Assembly (NCBI RefSeq): GCF_004353505.1
Contig: NZ_SMNQ01000013.1
Span: 1 to 64,000, forward strand
Origin: Streptomyces sp. WAC05374
GTDB lineage: Bacteria > Actinomycetota > Actinomycetes > Streptomycetales > Streptomycetaceae
Reading direction: 5' to 3'
Length of the DNA stretch: 64,000 bases
In this document: in pieces, positions 25,601 to 33,894 of the stretch
Numbering within the stretch: position 1 is the stretch's first letter
Layout: every line of letters begins with the position of its first letter
Notes under the pieces: model-generated
Seen by the model: only the letters and a program-made list of their open reading frames with translations
Databases searched by the model: none
Told to the model about the DNA's origin: nothing
Program-made: the position numbers and the translations under genes

Positions 25601-27597
25601 CGGCCCGCCTCCTCGGCCGTGGCGGTGCTGGACCGGTAGCCGCTGGCCTGCAAGGTGAACATGGCGGCGTAGTCGCCGCCCCTGCGCATCAGCTCGTCGT
25701 GGGACCCGGATTCGACGATGCGGCCGCTGTCGAAGACGAGGATGCGGTCGCAGTCGACGACGCTGGCGAGCCGGTGGGAGATCAGCACCGTGATCTGGTC
25801 GGTACGCAGCCGGCCGCGCAGCACGGCCTCGTACACGGCGTGCTCGGACGGCGGGTCCATGCTCGCCGTCGGCTCGTCCAGGAGCAGCAGCGGCGCCGCC
25901 TTGTACAGGCCCCGGGCGACGGCGATCTTCGCCCACTGACCGCCGGAGAGCTGCTGTCCGCCCTTGAACCGCTTGGACAGCAGCGTCCTCCACTGGGCGG
26001 GAAGAGTGGCGATGACCCCGTCGGCCCCCGAGGCCCGCGCGGCGGCCATGGCCCGCTGGGGCTCGGCCTCGGTGAGTGTGCCGGTTCCGGCGGTGATGTT
26101 CGACAGCGCGCTGAAGGGGAACCGCACCGGGTCCTGCAGCACACAGGCGACCTGCCGGTGCACCGACTTGGCGTCCATCTCCCGTACGTCGATGCCGTCC
26201 CAGGTCACGCTGCCCTTCTGCGGCTCGTACAGACCGGCCAGCACCTTGGCGCAGGTCGACTTCCCCGATCCGTTGAGGCCGACGAACGCCACCGTCTCCC
26301 CGGCGCGGAGGGTGAAGGAGACGCCGTCGAGCGCCGGGGTGTCCTTGCCGGGGTAGGTGAAGTGGACGTCCTGGACGGTGATCTCGCGCACCTTCTCCGG
26401 CGCCCGTGCCTCGGCCGCCCGGGGAAGGAGACGGCGGCTGCTCTCCTGGACGGCGAGGAGGTCGTCAACCCACAGGGCGTGCTCGTAGACGAGGTGGGCG
26501 ATCTCGATGAGCTGGGTGAGGGAGGACCGTCCGGACTGGATGGCCAGGACCGCGCCGGCGCCTGCGGCGAGGGGGAGCCACCCGGCGATCAGCATGGCGG
26601 CGAGCGCGGCGTAGGTGATGCCGGTGCCGACTCCGCCCACCGCGCGGCCGGCGAGGTTGATCAGGGCCGCGTTCACGCCCAGGCGGGTGTCCTCTTCGGC
26701 GATCTTGACGGTCAGGCGGCGGTGCTCGTCCAGCAGGGCGTCCTGGGCCGTGTCGGAGCGCAGCTCCGCGGCCGCGTCTACGTCGAGCAGCAGCCAGGAG
26801 AAGACCCGGACGCGGCGTTGCAGCGCGTTCCAGCGTTTGAAGGAGTGGAAGCGGGCCCGCGCGCTGTGCACTGCGGCAGCCCCCACCGGCAGGACGGACA
26901 GCAGCAACAGCGGGAGCAGGGCCGGGTGGAGGATGCTCAGGACGCCGGCCGTGCCGATGAGGCCGAGGGCCGCGGAGGCCAGGGAGACGACCTGTCCGAC
27001 GATCATCCGGGCGTAGAAGAGGCCGCGGTCGTTGGCGCGGTGCACCTCGTCGTGCCAGTCGGCGTCCTCGACGGCCTCGAGTCGTACGTGCGCGGTGAGG
27101 CTCAGGAACTCGCACTCGAGCGCGGTGCGGATCTTCGGGGTGACGCGTGCCTGGGCCAGCGAGACGGCGGCCTCCAGCAGGGCACGGGCGGCGAGGAAAC
27201 CCGCGACGAGGAGGATCTGGGGGATGGCCGCGCGTACGCGATCGGGCGTGGGGCCCTGGGCGAACAGGTGCTGGAGGACTCCGACCGAGGCGATCAGCCC
27301 GAAGGCGGCCATCGCGGCCGAGGCGAGCTGGCAGACGACGGCCGTGACGGTGGAGGCGCGGTCCGCCTGCCAGGCGAGTCGCCCGATGAGGGCGGTGATC
27401 CTGGGCAGGCGTGCCAGAACCTGGCGCACCGTGGCGCTGGCGGCGGCGCCGTCGTGGACGGACCAGTACGCCTCTTCCATCGCATCGGTCATGTCGCCGT
27501 CCTCCGGGCCGGCGGACACGGCCGTCGGCGGCAGGGGGAGCGGGGCGGACCGCGGCCCGGGAACGCTGCTGGTTGCTGCATCGGCGGGCTCGCTCAT
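25597..27597 (-). CDS. ABC exporter, fused permease-ATPase
   Basis: About 666 residues from the ATG at 27597, chosen because GAGG lies 8 bases upstream and the start overlaps a small upstream frame by 4 bp. Residues 80-340 contain the six-helix type I exporter membrane domain. The ATPase domain follows with Walker A GLNGSGKSTCAK, signature LSGGQWAKIAVARGLY, Walker B LLLLDEPTAS and the switch ISHRLASV. The N-terminal ~70 residues are a soluble extension. As a half-size exporter it would act as a homodimer; with the MFS gene it gives the cluster two export routes. Confidence 0.88.
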   Translation of the reverse strand: MSEPADAATSSVPGPRSAPLPLPPTAVSAGPEDGDMTDAMEEAYWSVHDGAAASATVRQVLARLPRITALIGRLAWQADRASTVTAVVCQLASAAMAAFGLIASVGVLQHLFAQGPTPDRVRAAIPQILLVAGFLAARALLEAAVSLAQARVTPKIRTALECEFLSLTAHVRLEAVEDADWHDEVHRANDRGLFYARMIVGQVVSLASAALGLIGTAGVLSILHPALLPLLLLSVLPVGAAAVHSARARFHSFKRWNALQRRVRVFSWLLLDVDAAAELRSDTAQDALLDEHRRLTVKIAEEDTRLGVNAALINLAGRAVGGVGTGITYAALAAMLIAGWLPLAAGAGAVLAIQSGRSSLTQLIEIAHLVYEHALWVDDLLAVQESSRRLLPRAAEARAPEKVREITVQDVHFTYPGKDTPALDGVSFTLRAGETVAFVGLNGSGKSTCAKVLAGLYEPQKGSVTWDGIDVREMDAKSVHRQVACVLQDPVRFPFSALSNITAGTGTLTEAEPQRAMAAARASGADGVIATLPAQWRTLLSKRFKGGQQLSGGQWAKIAVARGLYKAAPLLLLDEPTASMDPPSEHAVYEAVLRGRLRTDQITVLISHRLASVVDCDRILVFDSGRIVESGSHDELMRRGGDYAAMFTLQASGYRSSTATAEEAGR

Positions 27598-27803
27598 GCC
27601 GCCCACCTCGTATCCGGGCTGTCGATACGCCAGGACATCCCGATGATGCGGTGCGGCCCCTTCGGCACCTGGGCGCAGCGCTTGCGGAGGGAGGCCGGAG
27701 CGAGGGAGTTAGCGGAGTACTGCCGCGTGCACTGGATCCTCGCTGGCAGCGGAGGAGAAGATTTGCCGTCCTGGTTGAACTCGCGTGTGCCTGCTGTGCT
27801 CAA
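27594..27803 (-). CDS. Candidate small peptide gene, TTG start
   Basis: A 69-residue frame beginning at TTG with GGAGG 7 bases upstream and ending exactly at the ABC exporter start (ATGA overlap). It is Arg/Ser/Pro-rich with two cysteines (positions 25 and 43) and no hydrophobic segment. Only the ribosome site and the coupling argue for expression. It could be a precursor peptide for the adjacent exporter and methyltransferases, or just a leader for coupling. No family is recognised and no FxLD motif is present. Confidence 0.35.
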   Translation of the reverse strand: MSTAGTREFNQDGKSSPPLPARIQCTRQYSANSLAPASLRKRCAQVPKGPHRIIGMSWRIDSPDTRWAA

Positions 27804-28104
27804 CTGCGGTCCTCCATCCCTGATCTGTGGGCCTTGTACGACGACATCGAGGTCAACGAGGTGGACCCGATATCGAACACGCGTGTTTGAGCCGTTGCCT
27901 GAACCCCGAGATGGAGCGCTCGACGTCGCATGTAGGGCCCACGGATCCTTGTTCGGCCTGGAGGCCCACCGATCGACCGGTGGCCGACACGCCGATGTTG
28001 GGTACGCGTGTGACGCTTGGGTTTTCGAGGCCCCGCGCCCAGGGCTGCCGTGACGGACCGGCAACGTCTTCCTGCGGGCTCAAGGAGTAGCGGCGACTGG
28101 CCAG
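27804..28104. promoter_or_regulatory. 300-bp gap upstream of the exporter operon
   Basis: No convincing gene. This gap and the one at 16.6-16.7 kb are among the few breaks in the reverse-strand run, so it may contain a promoter for the exporter/methyltransferase/NUDIX genes. I cannot point to a clear -10/-35 pair. Confidence 0.35.
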
Positions 28105-28875
28105 TCATCGGACCGGCTGGGAGTGTAGGAGCATGCTGGCCCTCGCGAGGTCCTCCGGTGTGTCGACCGCGAGACCGTCGTCTATGACGCGGAGCATCCG
28201 TACACCGTGGCCGTGTTCGACGAAGCGCAGCATCTCCACGCCTTCGGTGCGCTCCAGCGGCCCCTGCGGGAGGTGCCGGAACAGGCTGAGGGCCGTTCCG
28301 GTGAAGCCATAGAGTCCGAGCTGCCGCAGGTACTTCGGGCGGTCCCCGCGCGGGTAGGGGATAGGCTGCCGTGAGAACAACAGGGCATTGCTCTCGGCGT
28401 CGACGACGACCTTGACGACGTTGTGGTCCAGGACGGCACCGACGTCGTCCAGCTCCGTATATGCGTTCACCGCGAGCGTTCCCGGCACCAGGTGTTCCAG
28501 GGCTTCCGAAACGGCGTCGATCGCGACGGGCGAGATGAACGGCTCGTCGCCTTGGACGTTGATGTACGCACCGGCGGGCAGGCGCTCCGCGCACTCTGCG
28601 ACGCGATCGGTGCCGGTGAGGTGTTCTCCGGTGCGCACGCACTCGATGCCCAATTCCTGGCACGCCGCCTCGATGCGTTCGTCGTCGGTGGCGACTACCA
28701 CGCCATCGAGGCGCTTCGCCTCCAGGCAGCGCTGGTGGACGTGCCACAGCAGCGGCTTGTCCCCGAGCTGTGCCAGGGGCTTCCCCGGAAAGCGGGAGGC
28801 TCCCCAGCGACAGGGGATGACGGCTATGTGGCGTCGGGGCGCGGTGCTCGGCGGTGCGGCGGTGGTGGCGGCCAC
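28105..28875 (-). CDS. KdsB-like CMP-sugar-acid cytidylyltransferase
   Basis: 256 residues. IPCRWGASRFPGKPLAQLG is the CTP-binding signature of 3-deoxy-D-manno-octulosonate cytidylyltransferase, followed by YINVQGDEPF and FSRQPIPYPR as in KdsB. The reaction is CTP + sugar acid to CMP-sugar acid + PPi. Gram-positive cells lack lipopolysaccharide, so the substrate is probably a special sugar acid or phosphonate-like compound in this cluster rather than Kdo of lipid A. It is about 20 bp downstream of a NUDIX gene. Confidence 0.88.
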   Translation of the reverse strand: MAATTAAPPSTAPRRHIAVIPCRWGASRFPGKPLAQLGDKPLLWHVHQRCLEAKRLDGVVVATDDERIEAACQELGIECVRTGEHLTGTDRVAECAERLPAGAYINVQGDEPFISPVAIDAVSEALEHLVPGTLAVNAYTELDDVGAVLDHNVVKVVVDAESNALLFSRQPIPYPRGDRPKYLRQLGLYGFTGTALSLFRHLPQGPLERTEGVEMLRFVEHGHGVRMLRVIDDGLAVDTPEDLARASMLLHSQPVR

Positions 28876-28896
28876 GGCGTACTCCCATTGTGGGTG

Positions 28897-29463
28897 TCAG
28901 GAACGGGTGGGGCGAGGGAGGAGGGCCAGCTTGGCGCGGACGGTCGGCGATGCGGCATCCTCGAAGGAGCGCCACTCGTAACCGCCGACCTCTTCGGCCT
29001 GGAGTGTCACGGTGTGTTGGGTCCGGAGGACGAAGGCCCAGCGGAAGTCCACGTGCTGGTGGGCCGGCTCGCCCTTCGCGGCGTTCGCGGCGATGTCGTG
29101 CACGTCGATGTCCAGCGGCACGGTCTCGAAGCCCGGGAGGGGGACGACGGCGTCACGAGGGATACCGGTCTCCTCGAATAGTTCACGTAGAGCGGCACCG
29201 GGCAGGTCCTGGTCGCCCGGCTCGTTGTGGCCGCCGGGCGCGAGGGCCTTGCCCGTCACGTTGTGGTGGATGTGCAGCACCCGGTCGCCGACGTCGATCA
29301 CGATGGCGCTGCACGTGACGTGCGTGGGGAACGTCTTGCGGCTGGTCGGATCGTCGTCGCCGTCGAGAGCGGCCAAGAGCGCTGTTAGGACGTCTCGCTC
29401 GTCCGGGTAGCGGTCGAGGTACGCCTCTGCGGTGGCGCGGATGTGGTTGAGGGACGGGGACAT
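28897..29463 (-). CDS. NUDIX hydrolase
   Basis: About 188 residues from the ATG at 29463, 4 bp after the adenosylhomocysteinase-like stop. The box is GGHNEPGDQDLPGAALREL followed by FEETG. A helical N-terminus of ~45 residues precedes the domain. The last of the seven NUDIX domains in this cluster; substrate unknown. Confidence 0.87.
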   Translation of the reverse strand: MSPSLNHIRATAEAYLDRYPDERDVLTALLAALDGDDDPTSRKTFPTHVTCSAIVIDVGDRVLHIHHNVTGKALAPGGHNEPGDQDLPGAALRELFEETGIPRDAVVPLPGFETVPLDIDVHDIAANAAKGEPAHQHVDFRWAFVLRTQHTVTLQAEEVGGYEWRSFEDAASPTVRAKLALLPRPTRS

Positions 29464-29467
29464 GGGA

Positions 29468-30589
29468 TCACCTGTTGAAGGAGTCGAGCCAGGTCCTGGC
29501 GATGGCCTGGCGATCGGGTGCGGGCATGTCGTGCAGGCCGGGCTGGAAGCGGCCGTGGCTGAGGGCCGCGGTGGCGGCGAGTATCTCGGCTTGGACGAGA
29601 TGGATGTAGGTGCCGACGGCGGCCCCATGCACGAAGTTGACGGCGCCGCCGTCGGCGAGGACGTAGAAGTAGTGGCCGGTGATCTCGTAGCGCGTCAGGT
29701 GTTCGCCGATCGAAGTGCGCTGGTAGAGGCCGTGGAGGCTGCCGAGTTCGAGTTCGTCCTCCGAGGACGTCACCGAGGCGAGGTAGGCCCCGTTGCGCAG
29801 GGCGGCGAAGTCGCCGTGGCGGAGTGCGAGGTTGCCGGTGGCGCACAGGACGAGTTCCGCGTCCTGGAGTGCCTCGGCCGTCGATGTGCTTGTACGGAAG
29901 CCCTGGGAGTGCGCCTGCACATTCTTGACCGGATCGGTGTCGTGCACGGTGACGCGCAGATCCTGAGCTCGCAGGGTTTGGGCGATGGCCCGGCCGACTT
30001 TGCCGAAGCCGATGACGCAGGCGTTTCTGCTGGTCAGGATGTCGCCGCGGGCACGTACGAGGGCGTCGGTGGAGAAGACGATGGACCGGCCCACGAGGTG
30101 GTCCTCGCAGTCCTTCAGCGGGGAGCGGGCCACCGAGACGACGGGACAGGGCAGGTGGTCGAGCGCCGCGTACCTCTGGTGTCCGTTCTCGGTGTCCTCG
30201 ACGACGCCGAGGACGCGGCCGGAGAATTTCTCCACGAGGGTGTCGAGACAGGGCGCGAAGTAGCCACCGATATCCACCAGGACGACGTTCCGGCCGCCGG
30301 CCGTGTCCTCCAGGTACTCCAATGCCCTGGTCGAGTCGGCGAACAGCTCTCGGCTGAGGTCATGGACGGTGAAGGCACGTCGGACCTGCTCCAGCGTCGG
30401 CTCGTCGACGGACCTGGGCTTGGGCAGGACGGCGGCGACCGTGGACGTCGCGGCCATCGCGCGGAGGAACGCCGGCCGCTCGGACAGGAGGTGCGTGATG
30501 ACCAGTGTGGTGACGGAATCGCTGGCGGGGAACCGTGTCGTGATTTGCTGGAAGAAGGCGTCCAGCCGGGCCTTCTCAGGACTCTCCAC
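29468..30589 (-). CDS. Adenosylhomocysteinase-like NAD-binding protein
   Basis: 373 residues. ACVIGFGKVGRAIAQTLR (about 190-207) is the NAD-binding Rossmann loop of the S-adenosylhomocysteine hydrolase superfamily, preceded by a domain with VLVDIGGYFAP and followed by HGAAVGTYIHLVQAEI. It is shorter than true SahH (about 430-480), and the C-terminal Lys/Tyr tail is not evident. It may recycle SAH for the five methyltransferase domains here, or oxidise/reduce a nucleoside; substrate residues would need an alignment. Confidence 0.75.
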   Translation of the reverse strand: MESPEKARLDAFFQQITTRFPASDSVTTLVITHLLSERPAFLRAMAATSTVAAVLPKPRSVDEPTLEQVRRAFTVHDLSRELFADSTRALEYLEDTAGGRNVVLVDIGGYFAPCLDTLVEKFSGRVLGVVEDTENGHQRYAALDHLPCPVVSVARSPLKDCEDHLVGRSIVFSTDALVRARGDILTSRNACVIGFGKVGRAIAQTLRAQDLRVTVHDTDPVKNVQAHSQGFRTSTSTAEALQDAELVLCATGNLALRHGDFAALRNGAYLASVTSSEDELELGSLHGLYQRTSIGEHLTRYEITGHYFYVLADGGAVNFVHGAAVGTYIHLVQAEILAATAALSHGRFQPGLHDMPAPDRQAIARTWLDSFNR

Positions 30590-30613
30590 TGCAACTCCTC
30601 CTCATCCCGCTGG

Positions 30614-31615
30614 TTATGCCGCGCGGCCGTACGCGGCGGACTCGGCGGCCAGCGCCTGCATCTGAGCCCGCATGCCGTTGGGGAGGCCCACTTGGGGCTG
30701 CCAGCCCAGGACCTCGTGAGCACGACCCGGGTTGGCGCGGGTGGTAAGGACGTCGCCGCTCCGCGGGTTCTCCTGGTGAACCTGGATCTCGCGCCCGGTG
30801 AGGCTGTTCGCGATGTTGATCACTTCGAGCAGGGAAGCGCTCGAACCGCCTCCCACGTTGATCACCCCGTTGGCCGTCGGGATGGTGGCCGCGGCGATGG
30901 TCGCGGCGACCGCGTCGTCGATGTACGTGAAGTCCCGGCGCTGGTGACCGTCCCCGTAAAGGCGCAGCGGCTGACCGGTCAGGGCGGCCTTGAGGGCGCG
31001 GTGCGTGAACATGTCGGGGCGCTGCCGGGGGCCGTAGACCGTGAAGTACCGCAGGGCGACGACGCTGGTGGGACATTGGGCCTGCGTCGCGTGCGCGAGG
31101 CAGAGCTGCTCCTCGGCAAGTTTTGTGACCGCGTACGGGGAGGCCGGCTGGGGCCGGTCGGTCTCGACGCTCGGACCGCCGTCGGTGGGGCCGTAGACGC
31201 TGGAGGAGGAGGCCACCACAAGCCGGGGGACGCCCATCCGGGCGGCGGCTTCCATAACGCGGTGGGTGGCCAGGACGTTGGAGGCGACGTACTCGCTGAA
31301 CTTCGGCCCCCAGGAGGGGCGTACTCCGGGGATGCCCGCCAGGTGGAAGACGGCGTTCGCGTCGACGAACAGCGGCTCGATCGCGCAGCTGAGGAGGTCC
31401 GCGGTGACGTGCATGTAGCCCGGGAGGCCGTGCAGGACGGCGAGGTTGGCAGCGGCCGCGGGGTCGGCGGCCGGGTCGCGCCGGTCGACGCCGATGACGA
31501 CAGTGCCGGCCTCGACGAGCGCGTGCGCGAGGTGCGAGCCGATGAACCCGGCGGCGCCGGTCACCACCGCCCGACGTGGTACGGCGGTGGTGAGGTGGGA
31601 CGAGAACTCTGACAC
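30614..31615 (-). CDS. NAD-dependent sugar epimerase/dehydratase
   Basis: 333 residues of extended SDR type. VVTGAAGFIGSHLAHAL is the NAD loop, SSSSVYG supplies the catalytic Ser, SPYAVTKLAEEQL the YxxxK pair, and RYFTVYGPRQRPDM is typical of UDP-glucose/UDP-glucuronate 4-epimerases. It acts on a nucleotide sugar in the cytoplasm. It stands 24 bp upstream of the adenosylhomocysteinase-like gene. Confidence 0.9.
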   Translation of the reverse strand: MSEFSSHLTTAVPRRAVVTGAAGFIGSHLAHALVEAGTVVIGVDRRDPAADPAAAANLAVLHGLPGYMHVTADLLSCAIEPLFVDANAVFHLAGIPGVRPSWGPKFSEYVASNVLATHRVMEAAARMGVPRLVVASSSSVYGPTDGGPSVETDRPQPASPYAVTKLAEEQLCLAHATQAQCPTSVVALRYFTVYGPRQRPDMFTHRALKAALTGQPLRLYGDGHQRRDFTYIDDAVAATIAAATIPTANGVINVGGGSSASLLEVINIANSLTGREIQVHQENPRSGDVLTTRANPGRAHEVLGWQPQVGLPNGMRAQMQALAAESAAYGRAA

Positions 31616-31646
31616 GGAGGTCTCCAGGGATCGAGGAGCGGGTGGT

Positions 31647-32483
31647 TCAGGGGAGTCGGGCCAGAACGGTGCGGCCGTGAGTGCTGAGGGCGAGGTCGTC
31701 CTGCTCGTGTCCGCGGACGAGGGCGGTGACGGCCTCGATGGCGCCGAAGGACTCCAGCAGCCGCTGTTCGGTGTCGTTCGGTGGCCTTCCGTATCCGGCG
31801 AAGAAGGCCGTGCGGAGGTTGGGGGCGGCCTGCCACCGGCGGAACTCGAGCCGGGCGAAGTCCCGGATGCGGGCGTCGCGGCGCATGTGCTCGAAGTCGC
31901 ACAGCCCGAAAACGTCGCCGAGGATCCAGTTCCGCGGCTGGTAGTCGAGGTGACACACAGCGCTGTCCATGAGCGTGTTCGTCAGGACGTCCGCGTGGTG
32001 GCTCAGACGGTCGCGTTCGATCGCGGAGATGAGGCCCGCCCGGTTTGCGCGGGCGGTCCAGTTGCGCAGCCGCTGAGCGAGTTCCGTGCCTACAGCGCCG
32101 GTACGCGCTACCGAGGTGGCGTGGTGCAGCTTGCCCAGCACGCGCCCGGCCTCATAGTGAGCCTGCTCCTCCTCGGGTGACCCTGGTGCGACCGAGTCCA
32201 CCCGTACCCCGGGAACAGCGGTGAGCAGCAGGGTGCACGTCCTGTCCTGCCGGCCCACCACACGGGGGACGTGGCCGATCAGGTTGGCCCCCCAGGTCAG
32301 ATAGGCGTGCAGCTCCCGGATGTACCGGTCGCGTTCGCTGTGGTGTTTGGCGAAGAACTCGTTGCCCTCGGCATCGACCACGCGCAGGACGCGGGGCGGG
32401 AGCGTCGGATCGTGCACGATCCGCACCGACCCGAGCGCGCCTCGGGCCAGGTTCAGGCGCGGGTCGTCGGACAGCGTGATCAC
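31647..32483 (-). CDS. Phosphotransferase (APH-fold kinase)
   Basis: About 278 residues from a GTG with GGAGG 7 bases upstream; the GTG overlaps the histidine phosphatase stop. VCHLDYQPRNWIL is the catalytic loop and FGLCDFEHMRRD the metal-binding segment. TLLLTAVPG marks the hinge. Small-molecule kinase; a possible partner is the phosphatase encoded immediately upstream. Confidence 0.83.
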   Translation of the reverse strand: MITLSDDPRLNLARGALGSVRIVHDPTLPPRVLRVVDAEGNEFFAKHHSERDRYIRELHAYLTWGANLIGHVPRVVGRQDRTCTLLLTAVPGVRVDSVAPGSPEEEQAHYEAGRVLGKLHHATSVARTGAVGTELAQRLRNWTARANRAGLISAIERDRLSHHADVLTNTLMDSAVCHLDYQPRNWILGDVFGLCDFEHMRRDARIRDFARLEFRRWQAAPNLRTAFFAGYGRPPNDTEQRLLESFGAIEAVTALVRGHEQDDLALSTHGRTVLARLP

Positions 32484-33136
32484 GAGGCAGCCTCCTGCGC
32501 TAAGGCGGCCAGGTGCGCGGTGTCGTTGTGCCGGTTGAGCATCCACCGTCTTTGGCCGAGGCGGTTGAGGTGGTGCTGCCAGCGGCTGATGGAGCCGTGG
32601 GAGATCGTGAATCCGGCCGAGGCACCGAGTGGGATGCCCAGGAGCATGGTGTGGGCGACGATCACGGTCTCACCGTGCGCGGCGAAGAGGACGCGTTCGC
32701 CCTCGTGTTGGTCGATGAGTTCCCGCAGGAAGCGACCGGCCCGCTCCAGGTAGCCGTTCCAGGTATCGGATTCAGCAGCCCAGGGTCTATCTGGGTGGGC
32801 GTGCGGTCCACCATCGGCGGCGGTCTTCACTTCGGTCCAGGGCTGGCCGTCGGCGGCGCCGTGGCTGGGACCGTCGAGACGGTCGTCCACGGACAGGGGG
32901 ATCCTGAGGGCCTGGCTGATGATCTCGCCGGTCTGGCGCAGGCGGATGCGCGGTCCGGCGTACAGCACGTCGAACGGCTCGTCGCGGTGCTCGGCGGCGA
33001 GTCGCAGTGCCACCTGCTCGACTTGCGCGTATCCGCGGTTGGTCAGCCCGGTGCAGGTGCGCGGGCCTCCGACCAAGCCGTCGACGTTGCACTGGGCCTC
33101 GCCGTGGCGGACGAAGACGAGTTCGGTGGTGATCAT
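32480..33136 (-). CDS. Histidine phosphatase (phosphoglycerate mutase superfamily)
   Basis: 218 residues. LVFVRHGEAQCNVDGLVGG is the RHG phospho-histidine motif and FAAHGETVIVAHTML the second catalytic His. An internal charged loop (about 95-130) is an insertion compared with minimal family members. It probably dephosphorylates a pathway sugar or nucleotide. Both ends overlap phosphotransferase genes by 4 bp, suggesting alternating kinase and phosphatase steps. Confidence 0.87.
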   Translation of the reverse strand: MITTELVFVRHGEAQCNVDGLVGGPRTCTGLTNRGYAQVEQVALRLAAEHRDEPFDVLYAGPRIRLRQTGEIISQALRIPLSVDDRLDGPSHGAADGQPWTEVKTAADGGPHAHPDRPWAAESDTWNGYLERAGRFLRELIDQHEGERVLFAAHGETVIVAHTMLLGIPLGASAGFTISHGSISRWQHHLNRLGQRRWMLNRHNDTAHLAALAQEAAS

Positions 33137-33894
33137 GCGGAACCTCCCGGGCAGGGGTGGGGTGCCCCGCTGTGGCGGTAGCCGTTGCGCCCGGCGTACG
33201 GGGCGGTCAGGACGGCATGCAGGGCGAGGAAGTCGTCGAGCCGCTCGCGATCCGTGGCGCCGAGCCGGGCGTCGTGGCGTCCGGCGGCCTCGTTGTACGC
33301 CTGCAGGCTCGCGTTGACGGACTCGGTCGGCAGAGGCCCGTACGTCAGGATCAACGTGGCGATCAGTTTCGCCAGGTCGTACGCCATCGGGGCGAGCGTG
33401 AGATCGTCGGTGTCGACGGTGTAGACGTCGCCGGCCTCGGTGATGATGAAGTTCCGGGGGTTGCTGTCCTTATAGAACGCGGTCTGCCCCTCGGCGGTCT
33501 TCTCCAGCAGCGCCAGCATCGCCTGGAGAGCGACCCAATCCGGCAGGTAGCCCTGTTCCAGCCTTCTTCGCAGGGCGGTCTGCCGGGGACCGAGGTAGTC
33601 GCTGAACACGGTGCCGTCCTGGAAGCGGTGCGGCGTGTTCAGCGCGGCCGGCCGCAGATCGCTGGTCCAGGCGGCGCCGTGGGCGTCGCCCAGCAACCCG
33701 GCCAGGGTGAGTAGGTCCTCGGGCCGCGCCGGGCGGCCGTCGATCCACTCGTACGTCAGGCTCGTCGGCCCGACTACCGTCAGCACCGGCAGACGCAGCG
33801 GCCGTGCGTGCTCGGCGAGCCAGGCGTGGTGACGGGCTGCCGAGGCCACCTTGCCGGGGGTCTCGTAGTGCTTGGTGAACCGGAGGACGGTCAT
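33133..33894 (-). CDS. Phosphotransferase (APH-fold kinase)
   Basis: About 253 residues from the ATG at 33894 (ATGA overlap). FYKDSNPRNFIIT fills the catalytic-loop position, where the usual HxDxxxxN appears as K-D-S-N-P-R-N with Lys instead of His, and VYTVDTDDLTLAPMAYDLAK the metal segment. Short for the family and lacking a clear glycine loop. It may be a divergent or reduced kinase. Confidence 0.72.
   Translation of the reverse strand: MTVLRFTKHYETPGKVASAARHHAWLAEHARPLRLPVLTVVGPTSLTYEWIDGRPARPEDLLTLAGLLGDAHGAAWTSDLRPAALNTPHRFQDGTVFSDYLGPRQTALRRRLEQGYLPDWVALQAMLALLEKTAEGQTAFYKDSNPRNFIITEAGDVYTVDTDDLTLAPMAYDLAKLIATLILTYGPLPTESVNASLQAYNEAAGRHDARLGATDRERLDDFLALHAVLTAPYAGRNGYRHSGAPHPCPGGSA

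Noticed and set aside
24287..25639. Long forward-strand ORF (450 codons)
   Set aside because: Antisense to the MFS gene; composition (Gln/Gly/Arg-rich) is that of a shadow frame.
17291..27803. FxLD lanthipeptide precursor near the FxLD-type methyltransferases
   Set aside because: No small frame with an F-x-L-D motif and Cys/Thr core was found; the candidate at 27594-27803 lacks the motif.
29432..31612. Long forward-strand ORF (726 codons)
   Set aside because: It runs antisense to the adenosylhomocysteinase-like and epimerase genes, which have clear motifs and ribosome sites; it is a shadow of high-GC codon use.
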